Positions 1 to 7,110 of a stretch of DNA of 23,681 nucleotides are shown one piece after another. The stretch comes from JASJBU01 sp965372385. Lineage in GTDB: Bacteria; Pseudomonadota; Gammaproteobacteria; Chromatiales; Chromatiaceae. The DNA lies in contig CBDVCD010000021.1 in NCBI GenBank assembly GCA_965372385.1, positions 1 to 23,681 of the forward strand, given 5' to 3'. Below the pieces are notes generated by a model. That model saw nothing but the letters and a program-made list of their open reading frames with translations. It made no database searches and was not told the DNA's origin. Each line of letters opens with the position of its first letter. Position 1 is the stretch's first letter. The translations under genes were made by a program, and so were the position numbers.

Positions 1-195
1 TCACCCAGGCGACAAACGGGCAACGGGGACAGTAAGTAGCCCGGGTGCAACCCGGAACCGGTGCGCCAATCCCCCGGGTTACGCTGCGCTTCACCCAGGC
101 GACAAACGGGCAACGGGGACAGTAAGTAGCCCGGGTGCAACCCGGGGAACCGGTGCGCCAATTCCCCGGGTTACGCTGCGCTTCACCCAGGCTAC
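1..195. repeat. Tandem REP-like palindromic repeat, two copies
   Basis: A unit of about 90 bp occurs twice in tandem (1-90 and 91-182), followed by a partial third start. Each unit holds an imperfect palindrome that begins GTAGCCCGGGTG (36-47 and 126-137) and ends in CACCCAGG; the second copy closes as CACCCAGGCTAC at 184-195. The two ends are nearly complementary, so each copy could fold into a long hairpin. The copies differ by small changes around the inner CCCGGG. A diverged relative lies after the helicase gene at 3389-3465. I read these as REP-type intergenic elements. The remainder up to the helicase start (196-317) shows no gene. Confidence 0.75.
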
Positions 196-317
196 GCATG
201 CTGAATGTCATACTTTCATACTCTCCTTGCCATTTTCAGTCGAATCGGCATCCAGTCCTCTTCTGAGGTAGACTAAACCCCCTGCGGCAAACGCATAACC
301 AACTGACTTATTGATCG

Positions 318-3300
318 ATGACCACAACAGAATCCACAACCGAACAAGATCCCTTCCTCTTCGATAACGAACAACTCAAGAGCATCGCTGACGAATGGGT
401 GATTCGTCAGGGGCTGGCTGATTTTCGGGATAACAGCGTCACTGATCTGGATTGTGCGGAGAACCTGTTGTGGGCCCAGGTGGAGGAGCGGGATACGCAA
501 GAGCCCCTGACCACCGAGATCAGTTACGACGCAGACGGCAACCTCTCCGCGGTCTGCGATTGCGGGGATGAGGAACACCCGGTTTGCCGGCATGCAGTCG
601 CGGTCCTGGCCGCCTATGCGTCACAGGCTGGGAGCGATGACGAGCTGCACGGCGCGCTGGACACGGCTATCGAAGAGCGGGTCAAACGGGGCCGCACCGA
701 GGTTCAGGTCGAGAAACTCGGTGAGGAGCCGGCCTATGGTCTCTGGCGCGCCCGCTCCATCGGTTCCGCCAGCCATTTTCCGCGCAGTTACCGGGTGCAT
801 ATCCGCTCCCTGCAGCGGCGGGCGAACTACTGCACCTGCCCCGATTTCGCCGGTAATCAGCTCGGCACCTGCAAGCACATCGAGGCGGTGCTGCATAAGA
901 TCGGCAAGCGGCGGGATTATCGCAAGCTCTGGGAGCAGCCGGCGCCTTTTCCCTATGTCTATTTGGCCTGGGATCAGGAGGATGCCCCACGGATTGCCCT
1001 GCATCGCTCAAAGAGAACGCCGCAGGGTCTGGGACCGGTGCTGGCTGAGTATTTTGATGACAGGGGGCTGTTTAAAGGTCGCCTGCCGGATGATTATTTC
1101 AGTTTTACGCAACAGGTCGAGGAGCTGGACTCTATCGATTTGGGGGAGGATGCGCTCGGGTATGCCCGTCAGCTGGCGGAAGGGGCAGCCCATCGCTCGC
1201 GGGCGGAACAGATACGCCGACAGATCGGTGCCTCTGGCGGACATCTGCCGGGTGTCCAAGCCCGGCTCTACCCTTATCAGGTGGAAGGCGTGGCTTTTCT
1301 TGCCGCCAATGGCCGGGCGCTGTTGGCGGACGATATGGGGCTGGGCAAGACGCTGCAGGCCATCGCCGCAGCGAGCTGGCTGCAGAATAACGCCCAGGCC
1401 AGACGCATCCTGGTGGTCTGTCCCGCTTCACTGAAACAGCAGTGGGCGCGGGAGATCGAGCGTTTTATCGGCATGCAGGCGCAGATCATTCAGGGTTCTC
1501 CAGAAGCGCGCGGGGTTCAGTACCGTCAGGGCGACGGTTTCTACATCATCAACTATGAATTGGTACTGCGCGATCTGTCGGTGATCAATGAAACCCTCAG
1601 CCCGGACCTGCTGATCCTGGACGAGGCCCAGCGCATCAAGAACTGGCGCACCAAGATTGCCTCCGCCATCAAGCTGATTCCCTCCCGTTATGCCTTCGTG
1701 CTCTCCGGCACCCCGCTGGAAAACCGCCTGGAGGATCTCTACAGCCTGATGCAGGTGGTGGACGCCAGGGTGTTGGGTCCCTTGTGGCGCTATCTCGCCG
1801 ACTTCCACATCACTGACGAGCGGGGCAAGGTGCAGGGTTATCGCAATCTCTCGGAGTTGCGCCGGCGGCTGGCCCCGGCGATGCTGCGGCGTGATCGGCG
1901 GTTGGTGAGCGATCAACTGCCCGAGCGTATCCAGCAGCGTCTCGATCTGCCGTTGACCCCCAAGCAGCAGGAGTTGCATGACGCGGCCATGAGCGCCGCG
2001 GGTACCTTGGCGAACATCGCGAAACGGCGACCCCTCACGCCAGGGGAGCAGAACCGCTTGATGGCCGCCCTGCAGCAGGCGCGCATGGCCTGCAATGCCG
2101 CTGGTCTGGTGGACAAGGAGACCGAGGGCGCCCCCAAACTCGACGAGTTGGTCAATCTGCTGGATGAACTCTGTCTCCAAGGCGGGCGCAAGGCGGTGGT
2201 CTTCTCCCAGTGGACCTTGATGACCGAGATGGTGGAACAGCGTCTGCGCAGAATCGGTCTGGGCTGTGTGCGGCTCCACGGCGGAGTGCCCAGCGCCAAA
2301 CGGGGCGACCTGATAGACCGCTTTCGCGAGGATGACGCCGTCCAGGTCTTCATCTCCACCGATGCGGGGGGCGTGGGCCTCAATCTACAGAGTGCCTCGG
2401 TGCTGATCAACCTCGACATCCCCTGGAACCCGGCGGTGCTGGAACAGCGTATCGCCCGCATTCACCGCCTCGGCCAGAACAGGAAGGTGCAGGTGGTGCT
2501 GCTGGTTACCTCGGAGGGTTACGAGGGACGGGTCATGGAACTGGTGCAGGGCAAACAGGTGCTGTTCGATAATGTGATCGACCCGGATGCGGTCGAGGAT
2601 GTGGTGGGTGTCTCGCCAAAACTGCTGGAAAGACTGGTGGAGGATTTGGCGGAGACACGTGAGGACGCGATAAGTCCGGACGAGGAGGCTGAAGCTGAAG
2701 GGGAGCCCACCACGGCGGTCGCGAGTGAGATCAAACCGCTAGTGCGCAATGACGCCGAAGTGGCGATTACCCGCTGTGTCGAGGAGCTGCAGGCGGCCTT
2801 TGGGCCGCGCATCGAGCGCATCCTCGGGGCAGGCGGTGGTTTGCTGGTGGTCATGGATCGGGTAGATGAAGCGGCGGATCGCCAGGCAAGTCAGCTCTCT
2901 GAACGGATCGCCGCGGATCTATCGGTGGATGTCCCACTGGCACTGGTCGATCCGCTGACCCTCAGCAGCCTGCAACGCCTGGGCAGTGCCTCACCCGTGC
3001 AGGAGGGTGAAACCTATTACACTGCGGAGGTGGATACTCAGGCGAAGGAGTCAACCCTGTTGGCCTTTGCCAAGGCGCGCCTCGAGGCAGCCGAGCTATT
3101 GGTCGAACAATCCAGTAGCGGGCCTGCACTGGAGCTACTGATCTCGGCCCTGCTGGCCTCAGCCGCCGCGCGCGCCGGCCTGGCCCAGGCGCCTGCGCCA
3201 GAACAGGCGGGTGTCTGGCTGTTTGGCGAGGCCTTACCGCAAGGATGGCTTGATGAAGCTCAGGCCGCCTTGATCATGCGGGGGTTGAGTCTGGTCCAGG

Positions 3301-3374
3301 CGCCGGTAGTGCCCGATGCATTACTGACCTCTCTGCTGGATGACAGTCGTGGATTTATCCTTGCTACCCTGTGA
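318..3374 (+). CDS. SNF2-family DEAD/DEAH-box helicase with SWIM zinc fingers
   Basis: Predicted ATP-dependent DNA translocase of the Swi2/Snf2 (HepA/RapA-like) superfamily, 1018 residues, cytoplasmic. The N-terminal third has two SWIM-type Cys-rich motifs, CDCGDEEHPVCRH and CTCPDFAGNQLGTCKH, which should bind zinc and possibly DNA. The helicase core starts near residue 315. It shows motif I DDMGLGKT (Lys344), motif II DEAQ (435-438), motif III LSGTPLENR, and motifs V-VI STDAGGVGLNLQ and QRIARIHRLGQ, so both RecA-like lobes are complete. About 240 C-terminal residues after the core are acidic and alanine-rich, with no domain I recognise. The ATG at 318 has no obvious Shine-Dalgarno sequence, so the start is provisional. 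The gene stands alone between REP-like elements. The exact role (transcription recycling, repair or mobile-DNA defence) cannot be told from sequence. Confidence 0.93.
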   Translation: MTTTESTTEQDPFLFDNEQLKSIADEWVIRQGLADFRDNSVTDLDCAENLLWAQVEERDTQEPLTTEISYDADGNLSAVCDCGDEEHPVCRHAVAVLAAYASQAGSDDELHGALDTAIEERVKRGRTEVQVEKLGEEPAYGLWRARSIGSASHFPRSYRVHIRSLQRRANYCTCPDFAGNQLGTCKHIEAVLHKIGKRRDYRKLWEQPAPFPYVYLAWDQEDAPRIALHRSKRTPQGLGPVLAEYFDDRGLFKGRLPDDYFSFTQQVEELDSIDLGEDALGYARQLAEGAAHRSRAEQIRRQIGASGGHLPGVQARLYPYQVEGVAFLAANGRALLADDMGLGKTLQAIAAASWLQNNAQARRILVVCPASLKQQWAREIERFIGMQAQIIQGSPEARGVQYRQGDGFYIINYELVLRDLSVINETLSPDLLILDEAQRIKNWRTKIASAIKLIPSRYAFVLSGTPLENRLEDLYSLMQVVDARVLGPLWRYLADFHITDERGKVQGYRNLSELRRRLAPAMLRRDRRLVSDQLPERIQQRLDLPLTPKQQELHDAAMSAAGTLANIAKRRPLTPGEQNRLMAALQQARMACNAAGLVDKETEGAPKLDELVNLLDELCLQGGRKAVVFSQWTLMTEMVEQRLRRIGLGCVRLHGGVPSAKRGDLIDRFREDDAVQVFISTDAGGVGLNLQSASVLINLDIPWNPAVLEQRIARIHRLGQNRKVQVVLLVTSEGYEGRVMELVQGKQVLFDNVIDPDAVEDVVGVSPKLLERLVEDLAETREDAISPDEEAEAEGEPTTAVASEIKPLVRNDAEVAITRCVEELQAAFGPRIERILGAGGGLLVVMDRVDEAADRQASQLSERIAADLSVDVPLALVDPLTLSSLQRLGSASPVQEGETYYTAEVDTQAKESTLLAFAKARLEAAELLVEQSSSGPALELLISALLASAAARAGLAQAPAPEQAGVWLFGEALPQGWLDEAQAALIMRGLSLVQAPVVPDALLTSLLDDSRGFILATL

Positions 3375-3388
3375 GGCAGGATCAGTCA

Positions 3389-3465
3389 GTAGCCCGGGTG
3401 GAGCCTTGGGTAATCCAGGGTGGCGCTACCTTTCCCTGGATTCCACTGCGTTTCATCCTGGCTAC
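3389..3465. repeat. REP-like palindrome, diverged copy
   Basis: This begins GTAGCCCGGGTG and ends CATCCTGGCTAC, the same outer ends as the 1-195 repeats. It has an inner perfect inverted repeat AATCCAGGG (3412-3420) / CCCTGGATT (3434-3442). It starts 15 bp after the helicase stop codon and could also shape the 3' end of that transcript. Confidence 0.7.
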
Positions 3466-3497
3466 CTGGTTTGACCCTTGATGTCAGGTTGTAAGTC

Positions 3498-3566
3498 GTA
3501 GGGCGGGCACCGCCCACCATTATAACGTTGGGGTAGGCGGCATCTGGTGGGCGGTGCCCATCCTAC
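3498..3566. repeat. Second-family palindromic repeat (GTAGGGCGGGCACCGCCCACC type)
   Basis: The left arm at 3498-3518 (GTAGGGCGGGCACCGCCCACC without its last base fits a 20-base view) is nearly the exact reverse complement of the right arm at 3546-3566, with about 27 bp between. The arms differ at one position. Each arm also contains its own short GGGCGG...CCGCCC-type dyad. This is a different palindrome family from the neighbouring GTAGCCCGGGTG element. The rest of 3375-3704 contains only the Shine-Dalgarno of the next gene. Confidence 0.72.
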
Positions 3567-3704
3567 GAGACTTCCAGCGATTGGATAGGTGCCTTGGTAT
3601 GCAACTGAACGAATCCAGCAATATGCAGACCCGGCTTGAACTTGCCCGGTGCAATCTGGTCTTATCCAGTCGCCATGAATTGTAGTAGCCAGTGGAGAAA
3701 TACA

Positions 3705-4112
3705 ATGAAATATCAAGTTTGGAAGTTCGTGGGTGGCGGTCTGCTTGTCTTGTGTGCAGCTGTCGTCCAGGCCGAAGAGCAGGAGCCCAGCGCCTGGGAG
3801 GAGAGCAAGAGATATAGTTCAGAGGCCTGGGATGCCACCAAGGAGAAATCGGGTGAAATTTGGGATGCCACCAAGGAGGTCTCTGGAAATGCCTGGGAGG
3901 AGACCAAGGAGACATCGGGCGAGGTTTGGGATGCCACTAAGGAAGCCTCTGGAAACGCCTGGGAGGCAACCAAGCAGAAGTCGGGTGAGGTCTGGGATGC
4001 GACCAAGGAGATGAGCGGGGAGGCTTGGGATGCGACCAAGGAGATGACCGGCAGTGAGGATGAACCAGAAAACGAAAAACCGGCACAGGAGGCTCCGGTC
4101 AGTGAGATCTGA
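3705..4112 (+). CDS. Secreted LEA-like protein of eight 11-residue repeats
   Basis: A 135-residue protein of unknown function. The start at 3705 is chosen because GGAG lies 7 bp upstream and it begins a clear signal peptide (MKYQVWKF, a hydrophobic stretch, then VQA before EEQE). An in-frame upstream start at 3636 would bury that signal. Residues 30-117 are eight uninterrupted 11-mers of the form (A/V/I)W(D/E)xTKExSG(E/N), followed by an acidic Pro/Glu-rich tail. An 11-residue amphipathic helical period recalls group 3 LEA and apolipoprotein-like proteins. A periplasmic role in stabilising protein or membrane is therefore conceivable but unproven. One Trp per repeat at a fixed position is unusual for LEA proteins. 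The gene converges on the acyltransferase gene that follows. Confidence 0.8.
   Translation: MKYQVWKFVGGGLLVLCAAVVQAEEQEPSAWEESKRYSSEAWDATKEKSGEIWDATKEVSGNAWEETKETSGEVWDATKEASGNAWEATKQKSGEVWDATKEMSGEAWDATKEMTGSEDEPENEKPAQEAPVSEI
3792..4055 (+). repeat. 33-bp tandem coding repeat, 8 units
   Basis: Eight in-frame 33-bp units encode the 11-residue repeats. The units recur around TGGGATGCCACCAAGGAG and differ by scattered substitutions but no indels, so the array has kept its register. Confidence 0.85.
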
Positions 4113-4178
4113 GTAATTTTGGGGAATATTCCTTATCAGTCGTAGGCTGCCCACGAGAATTTCAAGGTTGATGAATCC

Positions 4179-5318
4179 CTACGTCTCATTGTCTCGCTTG
4201 TAGGGAAGCGTTTCCTCCATCTCCTGCATATAGTCACTTACCGCCTTCCGCTCATGCTGGACATGGACGGCAATGGGACCGCGGAACTTTTCGTCCCTGA
4301 TCCAGTGGCTGGAACGGGTCAGGGTCGGGCGGAATCCCCGGGGTATCTTGTGCTCACCCTGAGCGCCGGGTTCGAAAAGCTTCAGGCCCTGTTCGATGCA
4401 GTGCGCTATGCCTTGATAGTAACAGGCCTCGAAGTGAAGGCTGTGGAGCTGCCGGAGGCAGCCCCAGTGGCGGCCGTAGAGAGTGGTGTCACTCTGGTAC
4501 ATGAGGGAGCCGCCGATACACTCACCATCCAGGTCCGCCAGCACCAGCAGGACCTGATCGGGCAGTTGCCATGCCACGTCGAGGAAAAAGGGGAAGTTGA
4601 AGGTGGCGATGCCCCACTTCTTCTCGAAGGTCTGGTTGTAGAATCGGGTGAAGTCCCGCCAGTCGGTTTCGTTGGCGGTGTGGCCGTTCAAGCGGCGTAG
4701 TACAACACCTGATTCCACCACCCGACGCCTCTCCTGACGGATATTTTTACGCTTCTTTGCGGTCAGTCGGGCGAGAAAGTCATCAAAATCTTGGTAGTCC
4801 TCATTGTGCCAGTGGAACTGACAATCGTGCCGGGTCAGCAGATGCTGTTGTTCCATGAACCGGTGTTCCTCCTCCAAAGGAAACAGACAATGGAAGCCAC
4901 TGGCGCCAATCTCTTCAGTCAGCTCTAGGGCCCTTTTCAGGAGCAGCGGAAACAGTGCCTTCTGGTCTTCCTCCCGGCAGAGCAGACGCTGGCCGGTGGC
5001 TGGGGTGTAAGGGATGGCGGAGACCAGCTTGGGGAAGTAGGGCAGGCCGTAGCGCTGGTAGGCGTCCGCCCAGGCATGGTCGAAGACGAACTCGCCATAG
5101 GAGTTGTGCTTCTCATACAGTGGCATGGCAGCCAGCAGCGAACCTTCTTCATAGATGGCTATGTGTCTTGGCAGCCAGCCGAACTTTTCCCCAACACAGC
5201 CGTGTTTTTCCATGGCATGCAGGAATTCGTGGCGCAGGAAAGGGTGATTATCCTTGACCAGCCGATTCCATTGATCTGCCGGAATCTCCTCGATCTGTTG
5301 GTGGATGTGGATCTTCAA
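4179..5318 (-). CDS. FemAB/GNAT-like acyltransferase (DUF482, peptidogalycan biosynthesis family)
   Basis: A 379-residue cytoplasmic protein that matches the PF04339 (COG3146) family in length and motifs. Visible hallmarks are the N-terminal WNRLVKDNHPFLRHEFLHA, a central DYQDFDDFLARLTAKKRKNIR block, GGSLMYQSDTTLYGRHWGC, and the C-terminal EHKIPRGFRPTLTRSSHWI. Members have the double-GNAT fold of FemAB aminoacyl transferases. The substrate is not established, so the 'peptidogalycan' family name should not be over-read. The start codon here is TTG at 5318. No better start with a ribosome binding site keeps the conserved N-terminus. The gene is divergent from the Gly/Tyr-rich secreted protein, with about 90 bp between starts, and convergent with the repeat protein. 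I see no partner gene that would reveal its pathway. Confidence 0.88.
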   Translation of the reverse strand: MKIHIHQQIEEIPADQWNRLVKDNHPFLRHEFLHAMEKHGCVGEKFGWLPRHIAIYEEGSLLAAMPLYEKHNSYGEFVFDHAWADAYQRYGLPYFPKLVSAIPYTPATGQRLLCREEDQKALFPLLLKRALELTEEIGASGFHCLFPLEEEHRFMEQQHLLTRHDCQFHWHNEDYQDFDDFLARLTAKKRKNIRQERRRVVESGVVLRRLNGHTANETDWRDFTRFYNQTFEKKWGIATFNFPFFLDVAWQLPDQVLLVLADLDGECIGGSLMYQSDTTLYGRHWGCLRQLHSLHFEACYYQGIAHCIEQGLKLFEPGAQGEHKIPRGFRPTLTRSSHWIRDEKFRGPIAVHVQHERKAVSDYMQEMEETLPYKRDNET

Positions 5319-5339
5319 ATTGTTGTACTGGCCTGATGA

Positions 5340-5370
5340 TTGGCAGTTAGCGGGTATTGGGTGCTATGCT
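5340..5370 (+). promoter_or_regulatory. Possible sigma-70 promoter with extended -10
   Basis: TTGGCA (5340-5345) and TATGCT (5365-5370) are separated by 19 bp, and the latter is preceded by TG at -15/-14 (TGCTATGCT). It lies 40 bp upstream of the ATG at 5410. The spacing is longer than ideal, so this is a tentative call. Confidence 0.3.
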
Positions 5371-5409
5371 CGCCAGGTCGACAAACCAGAGCGAGGTTAT
5401 TATTTTATC

Positions 5410-6054
5410 ATGAAGAAGACATTTGGAATTGCGGTCGCCTGCTCCACCCTGATGCTGGCCGGTCAGGTATGGGCTTTTGGTGGTGGAAGCGGTGGCGGCG
5501 GCCCGCGCTCGAATAATCCGGGTTATGGTGAGGGTTACTATGACCAAGGCCCATATGGAAACCCGGGCTCAGGTTCGGGGAGTGGCTTCGGTGGTGGTCC
5601 AAGATCCGGCCCAGGCTATGGCCGCGGCTATGGTCCAGGACCCGGTGAAAATCCTGGCTCAGGCAGTGGTTTTGGTGCGGGTCCGCAGGCTGGAAATCCT
5701 GGCTATGGTTATGGTCCAGGGCCGAATACCGATCCCCGCACCCGTTCCGGTGGTGGCTTCGGCGGTGCTCCCCGCCATCAGCGGCAACAACCGGCTTATG
5801 GCTACCAACAGGGTCCGCAGGGTCACGCCGCGCCCCCTCAGGGTTATGCACCGCAACCTGGTCCGGGTGGCTATCCTCAGGGACAGGCGCCTGGCTATTA
5901 TGGCAACCCAGGATACGGCTATCCACCGCCCGGTTATCGGGATGACTACTATCGAGATGACCGTGACAGAGGCGATAAAAAATCAGGTTTTAATCCTACG
6001 AATATGAGGAACGCACCGATGAGCATGTTTGGTGGTGACAAGGATCGAGACTGA
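5410..6054 (+). CDS. Gly/Tyr/Pro-rich secreted protein, sulfur-globule-protein-like
   Basis: A 214-residue low-complexity exported protein. It has a signal peptide (MKKTFGIAVACSTLMLAGQ, ending VWA before FGGG). This is followed by Gly, Tyr and Pro-rich repeats such as NPGSGSGFGxGP and PGYGxGYGPGP, then a QGY/QPG-rich middle and a charged DDYYRDDRDRGDKK stretch. The C-terminus is NPTNMRNAPMSMFGGDKDRD. Sec export, Gly/Tyr richness and a Met/Asn-rich 'N-P-x-N-M...M-F' ending recall sulfur globule envelope proteins (SgpA/B/C) of sulfur-oxidising gammaproteobacteria. Low-complexity sequence makes this assignment weak, and another structural or cell-surface protein is possible. The start at 5410 is preferred over upstream in-frame codons because it opens the signal peptide; GAGG lies at 5393-5396. 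Confidence 0.7.
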   Translation: MKKTFGIAVACSTLMLAGQVWAFGGGSGGGGPRSNNPGYGEGYYDQGPYGNPGSGSGSGFGGGPRSGPGYGRGYGPGPGENPGSGSGFGAGPQAGNPGYGYGPGPNTDPRTRSGGGFGGAPRHQRQQPAYGYQQGPQGHAAPPQGYAPQPGPGGYPQGQAPGYYGNPGYGYPPPGYRDDYYRDDRDRGDKKSGFNPTNMRNAPMSMFGGDKDRD

Positions 6055-6078
6055 TCCCAGAGCCATGAGAATTTGAAA

Positions 6079-6212
6079 GGCTCTGTCAGTGTTAAGTGTT
6101 GGTTCTTTCTGTCTATGGTGCTAACTCTTTGTTATTCAGCTAAATACCAGTATTGAGGATTAGCGCTAGCAACAAGCGGGACAAGGGACCAACACCTAAT
6201 ACATACAGAGCC
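6079..6212. mobile_element. 134-bp MITE-like non-autonomous element with 8-bp target duplication
   Basis: The left end, GGCTCTGTCAGTGTTAAGTG continuing through TTGGTTC (6079-6105), is matched by an imperfect 27-bp inverted repeat at 6186-6212 ending ACATACAGAGCC. About 22 of 27 positions match. The element is flanked on both sides by ATTTGAAA (6071-6078 and 6213-6220), a perfect 8-bp target-site duplication. The interior of about 80 bp has no ORF. An 8-bp duplication and GG-starting ends fit several families (IS6, ISL3, IS256-like), and I cannot choose between them. The element sits between the stop codon of the secreted protein and its likely terminator. Confidence 0.82.
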
Positions 6213-6228
6213 ATTTGAAACCTCCAAG

Positions 6229-6251
6229 CCCCGGCATTGCCGGGGTTTTTT
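6229..6251 (+). terminator. Intrinsic terminator
   Basis: CCCCGGC-ATT-GCCGGGG forms a perfect 7-bp GC-rich stem with a 3-nt loop, followed directly by TTTTTT. It is the natural end of the transcript from the gene at 5410-6054, now displaced downstream by the inserted MITE. Confidence 0.88.
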
Positions 6252-6255
6252 ATGT

Positions 6256-6447
6256 GTGCTTGGCAAAACGCACAGGCTGCCGTTCCAGGTGAAGCCTGGG
6301 ACATCATGGTTCGCCATTACCGGATGGAAGGGTGAAGCCAACAAGGCGCGAATTCAGCTCAAGGATCGAGTTCGGGAACTTGACGCACAGGAACAATCCG
6401 CAAAATTCCAACGGATCATGATCAAGGCGGGTTTTGATCCGAAATAG
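6256..6447 (+). CDS. Small hypothetical ORF, doubtful
   Basis: A 63-codon open frame with a GTG start just after the terminator and no Shine-Dalgarno sequence. The second half is charged and helical-looking (KARIQLKDRVRELDAQEQSA...). I do not recognise it. It may be the surviving 3' end of a decayed gene rather than an expressed protein, because the DNA around it (6250-7110) carries other gene debris. Confidence 0.2.
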   Translation: MLGKTHRLPFQVKPGTSWFAITGWKGEANKARIQLKDRVRELDAQEQSAKFQRIMIKAGFDPK

Positions 6448-6680
6448 GCACACCGTGTCTGGATCAAGATGAACCGATGGCAACCGGTAATGAGACGGCC
6501 GGTGCGGTTCGTGATGGACCTGAAAGGGTTCAGGGAGCGTGGATTACTGTTTTCGTGTTGTCATTTTCACTTACCTCAGTTAAGAAGATCATCCTTAACT
6601 GGGTTGTACAAATCTATTAGACCACCTCATCACCAGCCTATCTTTTCCTTATTCATATTGTCATCAATAGCTTTCTTATG

Positions 6681-6736
6681 CCGCTACATAAATCATAAGA
6701 TTTTCCGCTACATATATCATGGGGCCAGCCGCTACA
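6681..6736. repeat. Three CCGCTACA direct repeats at exact 24-bp spacing
   Basis: CCGCTACA occurs at 6681, 6705 and 6729. The first two copies extend to CCGCTACATAAATCAT and CCGCTACATATATCAT, and the third is followed by an A-rich run. The even 24-bp period would suit a regulator binding on related faces of the helix, but the third copy overlaps the receiver-domain remnant. The role is unknown. The rest of 6448-6724 shows nothing I can support. Confidence 0.5.
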
Positions 6737-6907
6737 GAAAAAAATGGAACAAAATGCGAAAAGAAACACCGCTGATCATACTCACGAGCAAGTTCTCGTC
6801 GGTAGAGCGCGTCATGGGCATCATTGTTGGCTACGACACCTCTCTTACCTAGCCCCGCAATACACGATACCTTCCATGAGGTCGTTAGCTGTTACTTGCA
6901 AGAACCC
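6725..6907 (+). pseudogene. Frameshifted remnant of a PilG-like receiver domain
   Basis: In one frame the DNA reads NKMRKETPLIILTSKFSSVE then RVMGIIVGYDTSLT, ending at a stop at 6850-6852. A +1 shift at about 6851 continues as SPAIHDTFHEVVSCYLQEP. Together these align with the C-terminal half of the receiver in the next gene (MTPVIMLTGKSSPFDRVKG, LAGCDTYLTKPVDDTTFDE, VVHKYLKK). The catalytic Lys-Pro pair is lost at the break and no N-terminal half is present. The DNA is well diverged from the intact gene, so this is an old paralogue fragment, not a recent duplication. From 6908 to 7110 I see no convincing gene. Confidence 0.68.
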
Positions 6908-7110
6908 ATGTATGGAGTCAGGTGGAGGTCGGCAAAGCTTATGTGGTCAAGACCCATTCACCGATAACGAAATCACTGAACGACCCAAGGCGTTTCATAA
7001 ATGGAGCCCGATCTGCCGGAAGAAGTTTTTGAAATTATAGAAAACACAGCGAATGGATTGGTTCAGCATAGGACTGCCAAAATGCTGTTGGGATGGTGAG
7101 TTAGAGAATC

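Noticed and set aside
1..182. Tandem 90-bp repeats considered as a CRISPR array
   Set aside because: Only two near-identical long units are present, with no short repeats, no distinct spacers and no cas genes.
1428..2279. 283-codon minus-strand frame inside the SNF2 helicase
   Set aside because: It is fully antisense to conserved helicase motifs and its translation shows no family pattern.
3636..3704. Upstream in-frame start for the repeat protein
   Set aside because: It adds 23 unconserved residues before a clear signal peptide and has no ribosome site; the ATG at 3705 has both.
6058..6085. CAGAGCC/GGCTCTG hairpin after the Gly/Tyr-rich gene, considered as its terminator
   Set aside because: One arm belongs to the inserted MITE end, the loop contains the target duplication and no T-tract follows; the real terminator is at 6229-6251.
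6490..6530. Sequence CCGGTGCGGTTCGTGATGG resembling the 3' side of a group II intron domain V
   Set aside because: No matching AGC-containing 5' arm or domain VI could be found beside it, unlike the convincing case at 17926-17993.
7001..7099. 32-codon ORF starting MEPDLPEEVFEIIENTANGL just before the PilG-like gene
   Set aside because: It is short, has no ribosome binding site, matches no family I recognise and lies in decayed DNA; chance is the simplest explanation.
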